The position numbers and the translations under genes are program-made. A DNA stretch of 59,040 nt, taken from contig DXEG01000056.1 of assembly GCA_019115125.1 (NCBI GenBank), positions 1 through 59,040 on the forward strand. The letters run 5' to 3'. This DNA is from Candidatus Blautia faecipullorum. Its GTDB lineage: Bacteria; Bacillota; Clostridia; Lachnospirales; Lachnospiraceae. Below, piece after piece: positions 33,110 through 42,037 of the stretch. Below the pieces are notes generated by a model. It saw only the letters and a program-made list of their open reading frames with translations. It had not been told where the DNA came from and made no database searches. Each line of letters starts with the position of its first letter. Position 1 is the first letter of the stretch.

Positions 33110-35398
33110 ATGAAAGAAAAATTATCCGGTTTATCCGCAGAGGAAGTGCGGGAGCGCCTGGAAAAAGGAGAGGGAGGAGGACCGGCGGAGCAGATCACCA
33201 GAACAAGGGGGCAGATCGTCAGAGAAAACGTCTTTACCCTTTTTAATGTTCTGAATTTCCTGATCGCGGGACTTCTGCTGGCGGTGGGCGCATACTCGAA
33301 TATGATGTTTATCGCCATTATCATCTTGAATATCCTGATCGGGATCTTTCAGGAGCTGAAGGCGAAAAAGATCGTGGATGAGCTGTCCATCCTTAACCGG
33401 CCTGTGATCAGAGTTCTCAGAGACGGGAAGGAGGAGCAGGCGGAGCCGGGCCAGGTGGTGCGGGGAGACCTGATGATCCTGGAAAGCGGAAACCAGATCT
33501 GCAGCGACGCGGTTGTGGCGGAGGGAACGCTGGAGGTCAACGAATCCATGCTCACCGGAGAAAGCGACGCAGTTTTGAAGGAGGAGGGCGATAAGCTGTT
33601 TTCCGGAAGCTCAGTAATCTCGGGAAAGGCCTGCGCCAGGATCATTCATGTGGGAAATGAAAATTATGCCGCGAAGCTGGCCGCTGAGGTCAAGAGAGAA
33701 AAGCAGGTACAGTCGGAGCTTCTCGGTTCTATGCGGAGGGTAACAAGATTTACAAGCTGCCTGATCCTTCCGCTGGGGCTCGCTCTGTTTCTGGAAGCCT
33801 TTTTCCTGCGCCGGAGCTCTGTGGACGAGGCGGTGGTATCCTCGGCGGCGGCTCTTCTGGGAATGCTGCCCAAGGGTCTGGTGCTTCTGATTTCTGTATC
33901 TCTGGCCGCCGGGGTGATACGGCTGGCGAAAATGAAAATTCTGGTGCAGAATATCTACTCTCTTGAGACGCTGGCTCATGTGGATACTCTTTGTCTGGAC
34001 AAGACGGGAACTCTTACGGACGGAAACCTGAAAGTCTGCAGCATGATCCCCATGACTGAATTTCCGAAAGGGGAGGCGGACGCCCTGATACAGTCCTATC
34101 TGGCTGCCAGCGACGATAATAACGCCACCTTCCGGGCGCTGAAAAAACTGTTTCCGGCAAAAGCGGTTTACCGTCCTGTCCATAAGATTCCATTTTCTTC
34201 AAAAAGAAAATGGGGATGCGTGAGCTTTGGAGGAGCCGGGAGTATTTTTGTGGGAGCGCCGGAGAAGCTGGCGGACACGCTTCCGGAAAACCTGGAACAG
34301 GAGCTGGATAAAGGGCGGAGAGTCGTAGCGGTAGGATATTACGGGGCTTCCTGGCAGAACGACACCGAGCTTCCGTCAGGAATACGTCTCTTATACGGCG
34401 TGGCGCTGGAGGATACCATCCGCCCCAACGCGGCGGAGACGCTGGAGTTTTTTCGCAGAGAGGGCGTGGACGTGAAGATCATATCCGGAGACCATATAAA
34501 AACCGTGTCCATGATCGCGAAGCGCGCGGGTCTCACAGACTGGAGGGAAGCCATAGATCTTTCCGGACAGGGAGAAAATCCGGATTATGATATGCTCTGC
34601 CGCAGGTATTCCGTATTCGCCAGAGTGACGCCCAGGCAGAAGCAGGAGCTTATAAAAGCTCTGAAAAGACAGGGACGTCAGGTGGCTATGACAGGAGACG
34701 GCGTGAATGATCTTCTGGCTCTCAGGGAAGCGGACTGTTCCATCGCGGTTGCGGACGGAAGCGACGCCAGCCGCCAGATTTCCCAGGTAGTGCTTCTGGA
34801 TTCCGACTTTACGAACCTTCCCCAGGTGGTGTCGGAGGGAAGAAGAGTGATCCACAATGTAACCAGGACGGCGCAGGTGTTTTTTATAAAGACGGTCTAT
34901 TCAGTTCTTGTGTCGTTTTTCTGCCTGCTTGCCAATCAGCCCTTCCCTTTTATCCCGATTCAGATCACCTTGATCGACGCCTGTGTGGAGGCCTACCCCT
35001 CCTTCCTGACGATACTGGAATCAGATACAGGGAAGATCAGAGGAAAATTCCTTCCCACGGCTCTGTCCAACGCGGCGCCATTTGGAATTACGGTTACGGG
35101 AATGATCATTCTGACTGCCCTGCTCGCTCCGTTTTCGCCGCCTGAACGCCGGACAGTGATGTATCTTCTGCTGATTCTGATCTCGATGGCGGCGGTGGTA
35201 AAAAGCTGTACGCCCTTTACGCCTCTGAGAACCTTTATCTGCGTTACAATGGCGGCGGGAACAGCCGGAGCGCTGACAATACTGCCGTCGCTTTTTGAGA
35301 TCGCCGCGGTCACGCCGCAAATGCTCGCGTATGTTCTTACCGGGGCGGCCATAGCCTTTCTTGTTCTTCTCTTCCAGGAGCATGTGAACAGAGCGTGA
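33110..35398 (+). CDS. Cation-transporting P-type ATPase (CtpE-like)
   Basis: A 762-residue P-type ATPase. The start MKEKLSGLSAEEV follows GAGGTG and is preferred to an in-frame ATG 38 codons upstream. Visible motifs are LTGES (148-152) in the actuator, the phosphorylation motif DKTGTLTDG (D297), and MTGDGVNDLLALREADC in the hinge. No N-terminal metal-binding domain is present. The M4 motif reads LPKGL (K255), where Ca2+ pumps have PEGL, so the ion site is altered. Length and hydrophobic pattern resemble mycobacterial CtpE, a calcium transporter; the ion here is unknown. It appears to be transcribed alone. Confidence 0.88.
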   Translation: MKEKLSGLSAEEVRERLEKGEGGGPAEQITRTRGQIVRENVFTLFNVLNFLIAGLLLAVGAYSNMMFIAIIILNILIGIFQELKAKKIVDELSILNRPVIRVLRDGKEEQAEPGQVVRGDLMILESGNQICSDAVVAEGTLEVNESMLTGESDAVLKEEGDKLFSGSSVISGKACARIIHVGNENYAAKLAAEVKREKQVQSELLGSMRRVTRFTSCLILPLGLALFLEAFFLRRSSVDEAVVSSAAALLGMLPKGLVLLISVSLAAGVIRLAKMKILVQNIYSLETLAHVDTLCLDKTGTLTDGNLKVCSMIPMTEFPKGEADALIQSYLAASDDNNATFRALKKLFPAKAVYRPVHKIPFSSKRKWGCVSFGGAGSIFVGAPEKLADTLPENLEQELDKGRRVVAVGYYGASWQNDTELPSGIRLLYGVALEDTIRPNAAETLEFFRREGVDVKIISGDHIKTVSMIAKRAGLTDWREAIDLSGQGENPDYDMLCRRYSVFARVTPRQKQELIKALKRQGRQVAMTGDGVNDLLALREADCSIAVADGSDASRQISQVVLLDSDFTNLPQVVSEGRRVIHNVTRTAQVFFIKTVYSVLVSFFCLLANQPFPFIPIQITLIDACVEAYPSFLTILESDTGKIRGKFLPTALSNAAPFGITVTGMIILTALLAPFSPPERRTVMYLLLILISMAAVVKSCTPFTPLRTFICVTMAAGTAGALTILPSLFEIAAVTPQMLAYVLTGAAIAFLVLLFQEHVNRA

Positions 35399-35492
35399 TA
35401 GAATGAAAAGTGGATGAGAGGAAGAATGCCCGCTGCTGTGTGGTTTACAGGAGGAAAAATTAAGATTCTTTCAAAATATCCAAGGGATTTGA

Positions 35493-35521
35493 TTGCCGTT
35501 CCGGCGTAAACATGGTATATT
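35493..35521 (+). promoter_or_regulatory. Promoter of the phosphoglucomutase gene
   Basis: A -35 box TTGCCG (35493-35498) and a -10 box TATATT (35516-35521) are 17 bases apart, about 60 bases before the start codon. Confidence 0.55.
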
Positions 35522-35583
35522 AGTGATATCAGTTGTGGCTTTTACACAAAAAAATCTATAAAAAAATAGTAGGAGTGGTAAAA

Positions 35584-37266
35584 ATGTATCAGGAAGAGTA
35601 CAAGCGCTGGTTAGAAGCAGACCTGGAGGACGCGGATCTGAAGCCGGAGTTATCCAGGATCAATGGAAATGATGACGAAGTTAAAGAACGTTTCGCTGTT
35701 GCGCTGAAGTTCGGAACAGCAGGACTTCGCGGTGTGCTGGGCGCAGGAACGAACCGTATGAATATCTATGTGGTGCGCCAGGCTACACAGGGACTTGCCA
35801 ACTGGGTAAAAACCCAGGGCGGTACGCAGACAGTGGCAATCAGCTATGACAGCCGTATCAAGAGCGACGTTTTCGCGAAGAACGCGGCGGGCGTTCTGGC
35901 CGCCAACGGGATCAACGTAAGGATTTACGACGCGCTGATGCCGGTTCCGGCGCTTTCCTTCGCGACACGTTACTATAACTGCAACGCCGGAGTTATGGTG
36001 ACTGCTTCCCACAATCCGGCCAAATACAACGGATATAAGGCATACGGTCCCGACGGCTGCCAGATGACGGACGACGCGGCGGCTATCGTATACGAGGAAA
36101 TTCAGAAAACAGATATTCTCACAGGAGCGAAATACATGTCCTTCGCCGAGGGCGTTGAAAAGGGACTGATCCGTTTTGTGGGCGACGACTGCAAGAAGGC
36201 GCTCTATGACGCCATCGAATCCAGACAGGTTCGTCCGGGCCTGTGCAAAACCGCCGGCCTGAAGCTGGTTTACAGTCCGCTGAACGGCTCCGGTCTTGTG
36301 CCTGTGACACAGGTGCTGAAGGATATCGGAATCACAGATATTACCATTGTGCCGGATCAGGAATATCCCAACGGCTACTTTACCACCTGCAGCTATCCCA
36401 ACCCTGAAATTTTTGAGGCTCTGGAGCAGGGACTGAACCTGGCTAAGGAGACAGGAGCAGATCTGATGCTGGCGACAGATCCCGACGCTGACCGTGTGGG
36501 AATCGCCATGAAATGCCCGGACGGCTCCTATGAGCTGGTAAGCGGCAATGAAGTAGGCGTACTGCTTCTGGACTATATCTGCGCGGGACGTATTGAAAAG
36601 GGAACGATGCCGGAGAAGGCGGTAGCTGTGAAGTCTATCGTTTCCACACCGCTGGCGGACGCTGTGGCAGAGCATTACGGAGTAGAGCTCAGAAGCGTTC
36701 TTACCGGCTTCAAATGGATCGGGGATCAGATTGCCCGTCTGGAGAACGACGGAGAGGTTGACCGTTTTATCTTCGGTTTCGAGGAGAGCTACGGATATCT
36801 TGCAGGCCCGTATGTACGCGATAAGGACGCCGTGATCGGCTCCATGCTGATCTGCGAGATGGCCGCTTATTACAGAAGCATCGGAAGCTCTCTGAAACAG
36901 AGGATGGAAGAGATCTATACGCAGTACGGACGTTACCTGAACAAGATCGACAGCTTTGAGTTCCCGGGATTAAGCGGAATGGACAAGATGGCGGGGATCA
37001 TGCAGAATCTTCGTGAGAATCCGCTGACAGAGATCGCCGGATACAAGGTTGCGGCCGTGACAGACTATACGAAACCGGAGGAGACAGGACTTCCGGCGGC
37101 AAACGTTCTGATCTACAAGCTGGAGAACAATGAGACGGTAATTGTTCGTCCTTCCGGAACAGAGCCGAAGATCAAGATTTATTACACCACCCTGGGCAAG
37201 GATCTGGCGGAGGCTCAGGCTGAGAAGGATAAGCTTGCGGAAGCGCTGAAGCCCATCATGGCCTGA
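35584..37266 (+). CDS. pgcA: Phosphoglucomutase / phosphomannomutase
   Basis: A 560-residue alpha-D-phosphohexomutase of PgcA type and normal length. The start MYQEEYKRWLEAD follows TAGGAGTGG. The phosphoserine loop is in VMVTASHNPAKYNGYK, the metal loop in ATDPDADRVGIA, the sugar-specificity loop in FGFEESYGYLAG, and the C-terminal phosphate-binding loop in VRPSGTEPKIK. It interconverts glucose-1-phosphate and glucose-6-phosphate. The GH94 phosphorylase in the neighbouring locus produces glucose-1-phosphate, so this enzyme would feed that carbon into glycolysis; it also supplies glycan precursors. Confidence 0.94.
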   Translation: MYQEEYKRWLEADLEDADLKPELSRINGNDDEVKERFAVALKFGTAGLRGVLGAGTNRMNIYVVRQATQGLANWVKTQGGTQTVAISYDSRIKSDVFAKNAAGVLAANGINVRIYDALMPVPALSFATRYYNCNAGVMVTASHNPAKYNGYKAYGPDGCQMTDDAAAIVYEEIQKTDILTGAKYMSFAEGVEKGLIRFVGDDCKKALYDAIESRQVRPGLCKTAGLKLVYSPLNGSGLVPVTQVLKDIGITDITIVPDQEYPNGYFTTCSYPNPEIFEALEQGLNLAKETGADLMLATDPDADRVGIAMKCPDGSYELVSGNEVGVLLLDYICAGRIEKGTMPEKAVAVKSIVSTPLADAVAEHYGVELRSVLTGFKWIGDQIARLENDGEVDRFIFGFEESYGYLAGPYVRDKDAVIGSMLICEMAAYYRSIGSSLKQRMEEIYTQYGRYLNKIDSFEFPGLSGMDKMAGIMQNLRENPLTEIAGYKVAAVTDYTKPEETGLPAANVLIYKLENNETVIVRPSGTEPKIKIYYTTLGKDLAEAQAEKDKLAEALKPIMA

Positions 37267-37330
37267 GACTTTGAGACAGCTCCGGGTCAGAGTAAAGCTC
37301 AGGAGCGCGATATCGAAAACTGCTGAAAAA

Positions 37331-37362
37331 CGGCGGCCGGTTCGGAAATGAACCAGCCGCCG
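37331..37362. terminator. Bidirectional-type terminator hairpin between pgcA and the DinD-like gene
   Basis: Arms CGGCGGCCGGTTC (37331-37343) and GAACCAGCCGCCG (37350-37362) pair with one mismatch around a 6-base loop. On the minus strand it is followed by a run of five T residues, so it ends the convergent DinD-like gene best. Confidence 0.8.
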
Positions 37363-37365
37363 CTT

Positions 37366-37404
37366 TATGTAAAGAAGAAATACGTTGTCATCCTTTGACG
37401 CCGC
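37366..37404. repeat. 39-bp perfect direct repeat, copy 1
   Basis: Starts TATGTAAAGAAG and ends TTTGACGCCGC. It is identical to 38606-38644. It covers the last codons, the stop and the 3' spacer of the DinD-like gene, exactly as the other copy does for the permease gene. Confidence 0.95.
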
Positions 37405-38281
37405 TATTGCCATCAGAAACTTTCGCCGCGGTGTTTTCGATCATGTCTATAACTACCTGATTTAACTGCAGGGCATTTTGGGAAGTGATCACAGGCTTCC
37501 CGGTTTGCTCCTCAATTTCCCTTCTGGTATTTCCGGCAATGGTTCCGCCTGTCCGCGCTACATTCTGATTTTCCGAAAAGGTAGAAGGCTTTACGGTTTT
37601 GGAAATCTCTGTTGTGGTCGCCTCCGCAAGCATATTCAGCACCAGTTCCAACGTCGTCATATTATCCCGCAGATTTTCTTTCTTCAAGCCTTTGAGATTT
37701 TTATACTGGCGGGTACTCATTCCAGACCATGCGCGTGTGATTTCATCTGTCAGGATCGCAAACTCTTTTCCCTGCTTTACGCCCCGTTCTTTCCATTCCT
37801 CGGTCAGCTCCCTGCGCACCTGGATAGACTGTAGACGCTGATTGATCCATTCAGGCCCGTAGCCTTTGCGCAGGTAGGTTTCTAACGCGCGGTCAATAGT
37901 AAGTTCTGGATCAATGGTTTCCTCAATCCTTTCTCTGCCAACCTGGGCCAGCCAGAGTTTAAACGGCTCCGCTTTTGGCGATGGAATAGACTGGATGATA
38001 CGCAGAAGCTGCTCTGTGGTTGCCACGTCTGTTTTGTAAAATTTTCCATCGGAAGATTTCATTTTCAGTTGTACGATATTTTCGTACAACTGAATCGCGC
38101 CCTCTTCTTTTTTCATCTTTCGTTTTAAATCGCTCCAGTATCTGCGGGGATTCTCAGATTCTGTCAAAACAGCGACCACATCCACAATCGAAAAGTACCA
38201 TTCCTCCTGTTCTTCATCCCATGCGGTACGGATTGCCTGATCCTCAAATAACTGGATGTTATTGTTTGTGTTTTCTGTCAT
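37388..38281 (-). CDS. BRO-N / DinD-like protein
   Basis: A 297-residue protein. Residues ~8-110 form a BRO-N domain (IRTAWDEEQEEWYFSIVDVV ... PRRYWSDLKRKM ... TDVATTEQLLRIIQSIPSPKA). The rest matches DNA damage-inducible protein D-type proteins (YGPEWINQRLQSIQVRRELT, EITRAWSGMSTRQYKN). It is related to phage antirepressors; the function is unknown. The start follows AGGAGTGAG. Its final SGVKG and stop are identical at DNA level to the permease gene 1.24 kb away through a 39-bp repeat, which suggests the gene arrived by insertion or recombination. Confidence 0.87.
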   Translation of the reverse strand: MTENTNNNIQLFEDQAIRTAWDEEQEEWYFSIVDVVAVLTESENPRRYWSDLKRKMKKEEGAIQLYENIVQLKMKSSDGKFYKTDVATTEQLLRIIQSIPSPKAEPFKLWLAQVGRERIEETIDPELTIDRALETYLRKGYGPEWINQRLQSIQVRRELTEEWKERGVKQGKEFAILTDEITRAWSGMSTRQYKNLKGLKKENLRDNMTTLELVLNMLAEATTTEISKTVKPSTFSENQNVARTGGTIAGNTRREIEEQTGKPVITSQNALQLNQVVIDMIENTAAKVSDGNSGVKG

Positions 38282-38567
38282 TGGCTCACTCCTTTGTTTT
38301 GTCTGCTCTTATTTTCCAGTAACAAAAGACTTCAGAATTTATCTGTTTATCTTGAAAAGTGTGATGCCGTACCTTCAATCCTTTCTCTGTTTGTAGGATT
38401 CTTTTATTATACACCAGGAGCCGGGGACTGAGAAGCTTGAACGGTGATTTTGCCAAAAAAAGATAACCGTTTGTTACTATCCAGATTTAGCATTTTCACT
38501 TGCTGAAAACGCACAGGCCGGCGAACTATTTATAAACTGCACTGTATGGATTAACTGATATCCAAAA
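38282..38567. other. Non-coding segment upstream of the DinD-like gene
   Basis: No gene is visible. On the minus strand TATAAT near 38406-38411 could be a -10 box for the DinD-like gene, without a convincing -35 box. This segment belongs to the ~1.24-kb unit lying between the two 39-bp repeats. Confidence 0.4.
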
Positions 38568-38606
38568 AGTACCGCCGCACGAACGTGAAGTCAGTGCGGC
38601 GGTACT
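38568..38606 (-). terminator. Terminator hairpin after the permease gene
   Basis: A perfect 13-base stem, AGTACCGCCGCAC (38568-38580) with GTGCGGCGGTACT (38594-38606), has a T run on the minus strand, where it ends the importer operon. Confidence 0.9.
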
Positions 38607-38644
38607 ATGTAAAGAAGAAATACGTTGTCATCCTTTGACGCCGC
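38606..38644. repeat. 39-bp perfect direct repeat, copy 2
   Basis: Identical to 37366-37404. It covers the 3' spacer, the stop and the last codons (VKG) of the ABC permease gene and touches the terminator hairpin. This copy is probably the original, since a VKG-type end is natural for this permease family. Confidence 0.95.
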
Positions 38645-39482
38645 CGGCGGCCACGCCGGAAACGATCTGGCGGGACAGCAGCAGGTAAACAACGACAACA
38701 GGCAGTATTGCGAATACGATCATAACGTATACCTGCCCCATATCGAATTTGAGAAAATCCGCGCTTCTGAGCTGAGCGATCAGAATTGGAAGCGTCTTTT
38801 TCTTGTCGTCATGAAGGATCAGAGCAGGCGTAAAATAATTATTCCAGCTTGTGACAAAGGTGAAGATCATCTGCACGGCAATGGCAGGCTTCATAAGGGG
38901 AAGTACAATATGGTTAAAGGTGTGAAATTCTCCCGAGCCGTCAATCCGCGCAGCCTCCACAAGAGACAGAGGGAGATTGCTCTCCATGTACTGCTTGATG
39001 TAGTAAAAGGTAACAGGAGCGGCTATGGTTGGGAGGATCAGAGGAATAAAGGAATCCTCCAGCTTCATTTTTGAGACAAGCTGTATGAAGCCCAGCGCCG
39101 TTACCTGAGTGGGAACCATCATGATCATCAGGATAAAACGGAATATGGCCTGCTTTCCCTTGAAGGTATAAGCGTGGATGGCGTAGGCGGTCATAGTGGA
39201 AAAGTAAGTGCTGAGAACCGCGCTGCAGCCTGCGACGATAACACTGTTGATCATTCCCTGCCATATGGGAAGCGTTCCCGCAAGAAGATTCTTCCAGTTC
39301 TGCAGCAGATGAGTGCTGGGCGTAGGACGGAAACCTCTGGTCAGCTCTCCGTGCGAACGGGTGGCGTTTATGATCAGAATATAAAACCAGAACAGGCACA
39401 GGAACACCATAAAAATCAGTACAGCATAAGCGATAAGTCTTCTTGCCTTGATACTCAGGCCTCTTCTTTTCTTTGCTTTCAT
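38628..39482 (-). CDS. Carbohydrate ABC transporter permease (MalG type)
   Basis: A 284-residue membrane protein with six predicted membrane segments. The EAA loop that docks the ATPase reads VEAARIDGSGEFHTFNHIVLP (~residues 185-205). An opening LIAYAVLIFMVFLCLFWFYI follows a basic N-terminus. The last gene of the minus-strand importer operon, 12 bases after the MalF-type gene. No ATPase gene is present; such importers usually share an MsmX-type ATPase encoded elsewhere. The end of the gene lies in a 39-bp repeat shared with the DinD-like gene. Confidence 0.92.
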   Translation of the reverse strand: MKAKKRRGLSIKARRLIAYAVLIFMVFLCLFWFYILIINATRSHGELTRGFRPTPSTHLLQNWKNLLAGTLPIWQGMINSVIVAGCSAVLSTYFSTMTAYAIHAYTFKGKQAIFRFILMIMMVPTQVTALGFIQLVSKMKLEDSFIPLILPTIAAPVTFYYIKQYMESNLPLSLVEAARIDGSGEFHTFNHIVLPLMKPAIAVQMIFTFVTSWNNYFTPALILHDDKKKTLPILIAQLRSADFLKFDMGQVYVMIVFAILPVVVVYLLLSRQIVSGVAAGGVKG

Positions 39483-39494
39483 TTCACCGCCTCC

Positions 39495-40406
39495 TTAATT
39501 GCTGCTCTTTGACTGAGTGAATCTGAATACGATCAGACTTAAAATTCCGGTGACAATAAACATCAGAACGGACAGAGCTCCCGCCATTCCGTAGTTCTTG
39601 CTGTACAGATGCTTGTTCAGGAACATTACCAGTGTCATGGTGGATCTCATCGGATCTCCGGTGGCATTTGTCAGGACCTGAGGAACATCAAACATCTGCA
39701 GTCCTCCGATCAGCGAGGTGATCATAACATAGATGAGGATCGGCCTCAAAAGAGGAAGCGTGATCTTAAAGAAGATCTGGGAGGAGGAGGCGCCGTCCAC
39801 CTGCGCCGCCTCAAAAAGAGCCGTATCGATCCCAAGCATACCGGCCAGGAGAAGGATCGTTGTGTTGCCGAACCACATCAGGAAGTTCATCAGAGCTACA
39901 AGAGATCTGGCGCTCCATTTTGAACTCAGGAAACGGAAGGGCTCATCCAGAATCCCAAGACTGATCAGAATAGAGTTAATGGGGCCGCCGTCAGAAAATA
40001 ATGTAAAAAACAGCATTGCAAAGGCTGCCGCCATGATCAGATTCGGCAGATAGATCACTGTCTTGAAAAATCTTGCCCCTCTCAGCCGGAGCTGAGGATC
40101 GGAAAACCAGGCTGCCAGAAGAAGGGAAACAATGATCTGGGGAATGAAGCACATGAGCCACATGATCATGGTATTCTGAAAATAAACCAGAAGATCACCC
40201 TGGGAGATCAGTTGGATATAATTTGACAGTCCGGTAAAGTTCGGTCCCACCTGAGTCAGGCCGGAACGGTAGTTTTCAAAGAAGCTGTTGTAAATGGTAT
40301 TGACAAGCGGAATCAGTTGAAAGACAACATATACGGTGAAAAAAGGAATAAGAAAAATATATCCCCACCGATTATAGCTGACTGCCTTTTTATTGTTTGT
40401 TTTCAT
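39495..40406 (-). CDS. Carbohydrate ABC transporter permease (MalF type)
   Basis: A 303-residue permease with six membrane segments. The start MKTNNKKAVSYNRWG follows AGGAGGTG, so the frame's 26 upstream codons are not used. The EAA motif is EAAQVDGASSSQIFFKITLP. It forms the transmembrane channel with the MalG-type partner just downstream. It follows the solute-binding protein gene across a 195-base gap containing a strong hairpin, which is expected to lower permease expression relative to the binding protein. Confidence 0.92.
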   Translation of the reverse strand: MKTNNKKAVSYNRWGYIFLIPFFTVYVVFQLIPLVNTIYNSFFENYRSGLTQVGPNFTGLSNYIQLISQGDLLVYFQNTMIMWLMCFIPQIIVSLLLAAWFSDPQLRLRGARFFKTVIYLPNLIMAAAFAMLFFTLFSDGGPINSILISLGILDEPFRFLSSKWSARSLVALMNFLMWFGNTTILLLAGMLGIDTALFEAAQVDGASSSQIFFKITLPLLRPILIYVMITSLIGGLQMFDVPQVLTNATGDPMRSTMTLVMFLNKHLYSKNYGMAGALSVLMFIVTGILSLIVFRFTQSKSSN

Positions 40407-40514
40407 CGCCGGACACCTCCTGCTCTTTCTGTGTGTGCAAAGCTCGCAGCAGGTTTCTGAAAATCTGATGCCAGCTATGCACACAGAGACAAATTTGCTT
40501 CATATTTCAGACAT

Positions 40515-40539
40515 CGGGGGCAAAATACTTTTGCCCCCG
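40515..40539 (-). promoter_or_regulatory. Intercistronic hairpin between binding-protein and permease genes
   Basis: A perfect 11-base inverted repeat, CGGGGGCAAAA with TTTTGCCCCCG, around a 3-base loop. On the minus strand it has no T run, so it is more likely an mRNA-stabilising or attenuating structure than a full terminator. A second inverted repeat (TCTGTGTG ... GCACACAGA) lies at ~40427-40487. Confidence 0.65.
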
Positions 40540-40601
40540 GTATCATTATAAAAGAAGATTTACAGATGATTCAGTGAACATATTCCAAAACTGAGATTTT
40601 A

Positions 40602-41930
40602 TCAGTAGCTCAGTTCAGGATATTTCTCAACAACTGCAGTATAGAACAGGTCTGTGGCTTCTTCCAGAGTAGCGTTGCCTTCAAAGTAGTTCTTCATAGC
40701 GTTCTGGAATTCTTCGTTGCAGCCCTGATCGTACGCGGAAAGATTGCTCAGGTCAATAGAATCAATGCCCGCAAGGAATTTGGCGATAGGATTCTGGCCG
40801 CCAAGGATAGCGTCTCCGAAGCTTTCGTCGGTGGAGAGAGCTTCCATTGCGGATTTGTTATTTACAAAATCTCCGTCTGCTTTTGCGATTTCTGTCATGA
40901 TATCAGCGTTGCAGGTCATGTTCAGCATAATGTCTTTTACAAGAGTGGGATTATCTGTTCCAGCAGCTCCGCAGATCCAGGTACCGCCCCAGAAGAAGCC
41001 CTGCGGTCCTTCCGTAACTGCCCAGCCGCCTTCGCTTCCTACGCTGCCTTCGGTGTCGCCTGCCATGGAGAAGTCATAGAACCATGCGGGTCCGAAATAA
41101 CAGAAAACATTGCTGTCTGTGTAGAAGCCCTTGCTCCAGTCGTCGCTCCACAGCTCATAGGTGTTGGTTTCTCCGGCGTCTACCATTTCTTTGGACATTT
41201 CCACCCATTTCATGATATTGTCGTCAATATTGATCTTGCCGTCCTCTACCCATTTGCTTGTTACATTATTGGAAAATACCCGGTAGCTGTCATTGACGGA
41301 GGAGGTCATTACATATCCGGCGTCCTTCATTTTGGCAGCTGTCTCAAGGAAAGTATCCCAGTCGGCCAGAGAAGCCTGTACCTCGTCGGGCTCGTCCGTA
41401 CCCAGAACCTCTTTGGCGATATCGCGTCTGTAGATCAGAAGACCCGGGCAGCCCTGCCAGGAAATACCCTTCAGATTGCCTTCTGAATCGGTTACGATAT
41501 CCTTTGTATATCCGAACTGCTCTGCGGTATCTTCCTCTGTGATACCCAGGTCGGCAACATTCATGGTGTATTCTGTATCTACATATTTCAGAGCATAGTC
41601 AGCTTCTATAAGGAAAAGATCTATCTTATCATCTGCGGAGGCGTCGGCCTGCTTTAACAGAGACTCGTCCAGATTATTCTGGTATGCATTGTCGTCGCTG
41701 GGAGTGATGTTCCACTTTACAGTGACGTCGCCAATGGTGCCGGTTGTTCCGTCTACCTCTTCATAGCCGGGATAATGGTCTGTGATGCGGCTTTTAAATT
41801 CTTCGTTCCAGCAATAGATGTTGAATACCTTGCCCTCGTCAGCCCCAGCATCCTCAGCCATAACCGGGACGGCTGACAGACCTGCCAGCATTGATGCCGT
41901 TAAAACGACGCTTAACATTTTTTTCTTCAT
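40602..41930 (-). CDS. Extracellular sugar-binding protein of an ABC importer
   Basis: A 442-residue solute-binding protein. The start follows AAGGAGGTAGTGAAA. The signal peptide MKKKMLSVVLTASMLAGLSA ends around VMA-ED, a signal peptidase I site. No lipobox cysteine is present, unusual for a Gram-positive binding protein. The mature part (VFNIYCWNEEFKSRI ... FGPAWFYDF ... WICGAAGT) matches cluster-1 carbohydrate-binding proteins. It captures an oligosaccharide for the two permeases downstream. The likely ligand is the disaccharide cleaved by the divergent GH94 phosphorylase (inference). Confidence 0.92.
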   Translation of the reverse strand: MKKKMLSVVLTASMLAGLSAVPVMAEDAGADEGKVFNIYCWNEEFKSRITDHYPGYEEVDGTTGTIGDVTVKWNITPSDDNAYQNNLDESLLKQADASADDKIDLFLIEADYALKYVDTEYTMNVADLGITEEDTAEQFGYTKDIVTDSEGNLKGISWQGCPGLLIYRRDIAKEVLGTDEPDEVQASLADWDTFLETAAKMKDAGYVMTSSVNDSYRVFSNNVTSKWVEDGKINIDDNIMKWVEMSKEMVDAGETNTYELWSDDWSKGFYTDSNVFCYFGPAWFYDFSMAGDTEGSVGSEGGWAVTEGPQGFFWGGTWICGAAGTDNPTLVKDIMLNMTCNADIMTEIAKADGDFVNNKSAMEALSTDESFGDAILGGQNPIAKFLAGIDSIDLSNLSAYDQGCNEEFQNAMKNYFEGNATLEEATDLFYTAVVEKYPELSY

Positions 41931-42037
41931 TTTCACTACCTCCTTGATTTTAAATCGTGGTTTTTATTTCATATTACGGCTGTAATAGAAATTTCTTTGT
42001 AAAAAGCTAAAATTTTTCGTTATGAAGTTTTTCATTA

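Noticed and set aside
37366-38644. 39-bp repeat as a minimal CRISPR or attachment site with integrase
   Set aside because: Only two copies, overlapping coding ends, and no integrase or recombinase nearby; kept as a repeat only.
23636-40550. Similar stretches CTTTTGCCCCC..TATC.TTATA at ~23637 and ~40528
   Set aside because: Short and only partly alike; the second is explained by a local hairpin, so no repeat family is claimed.
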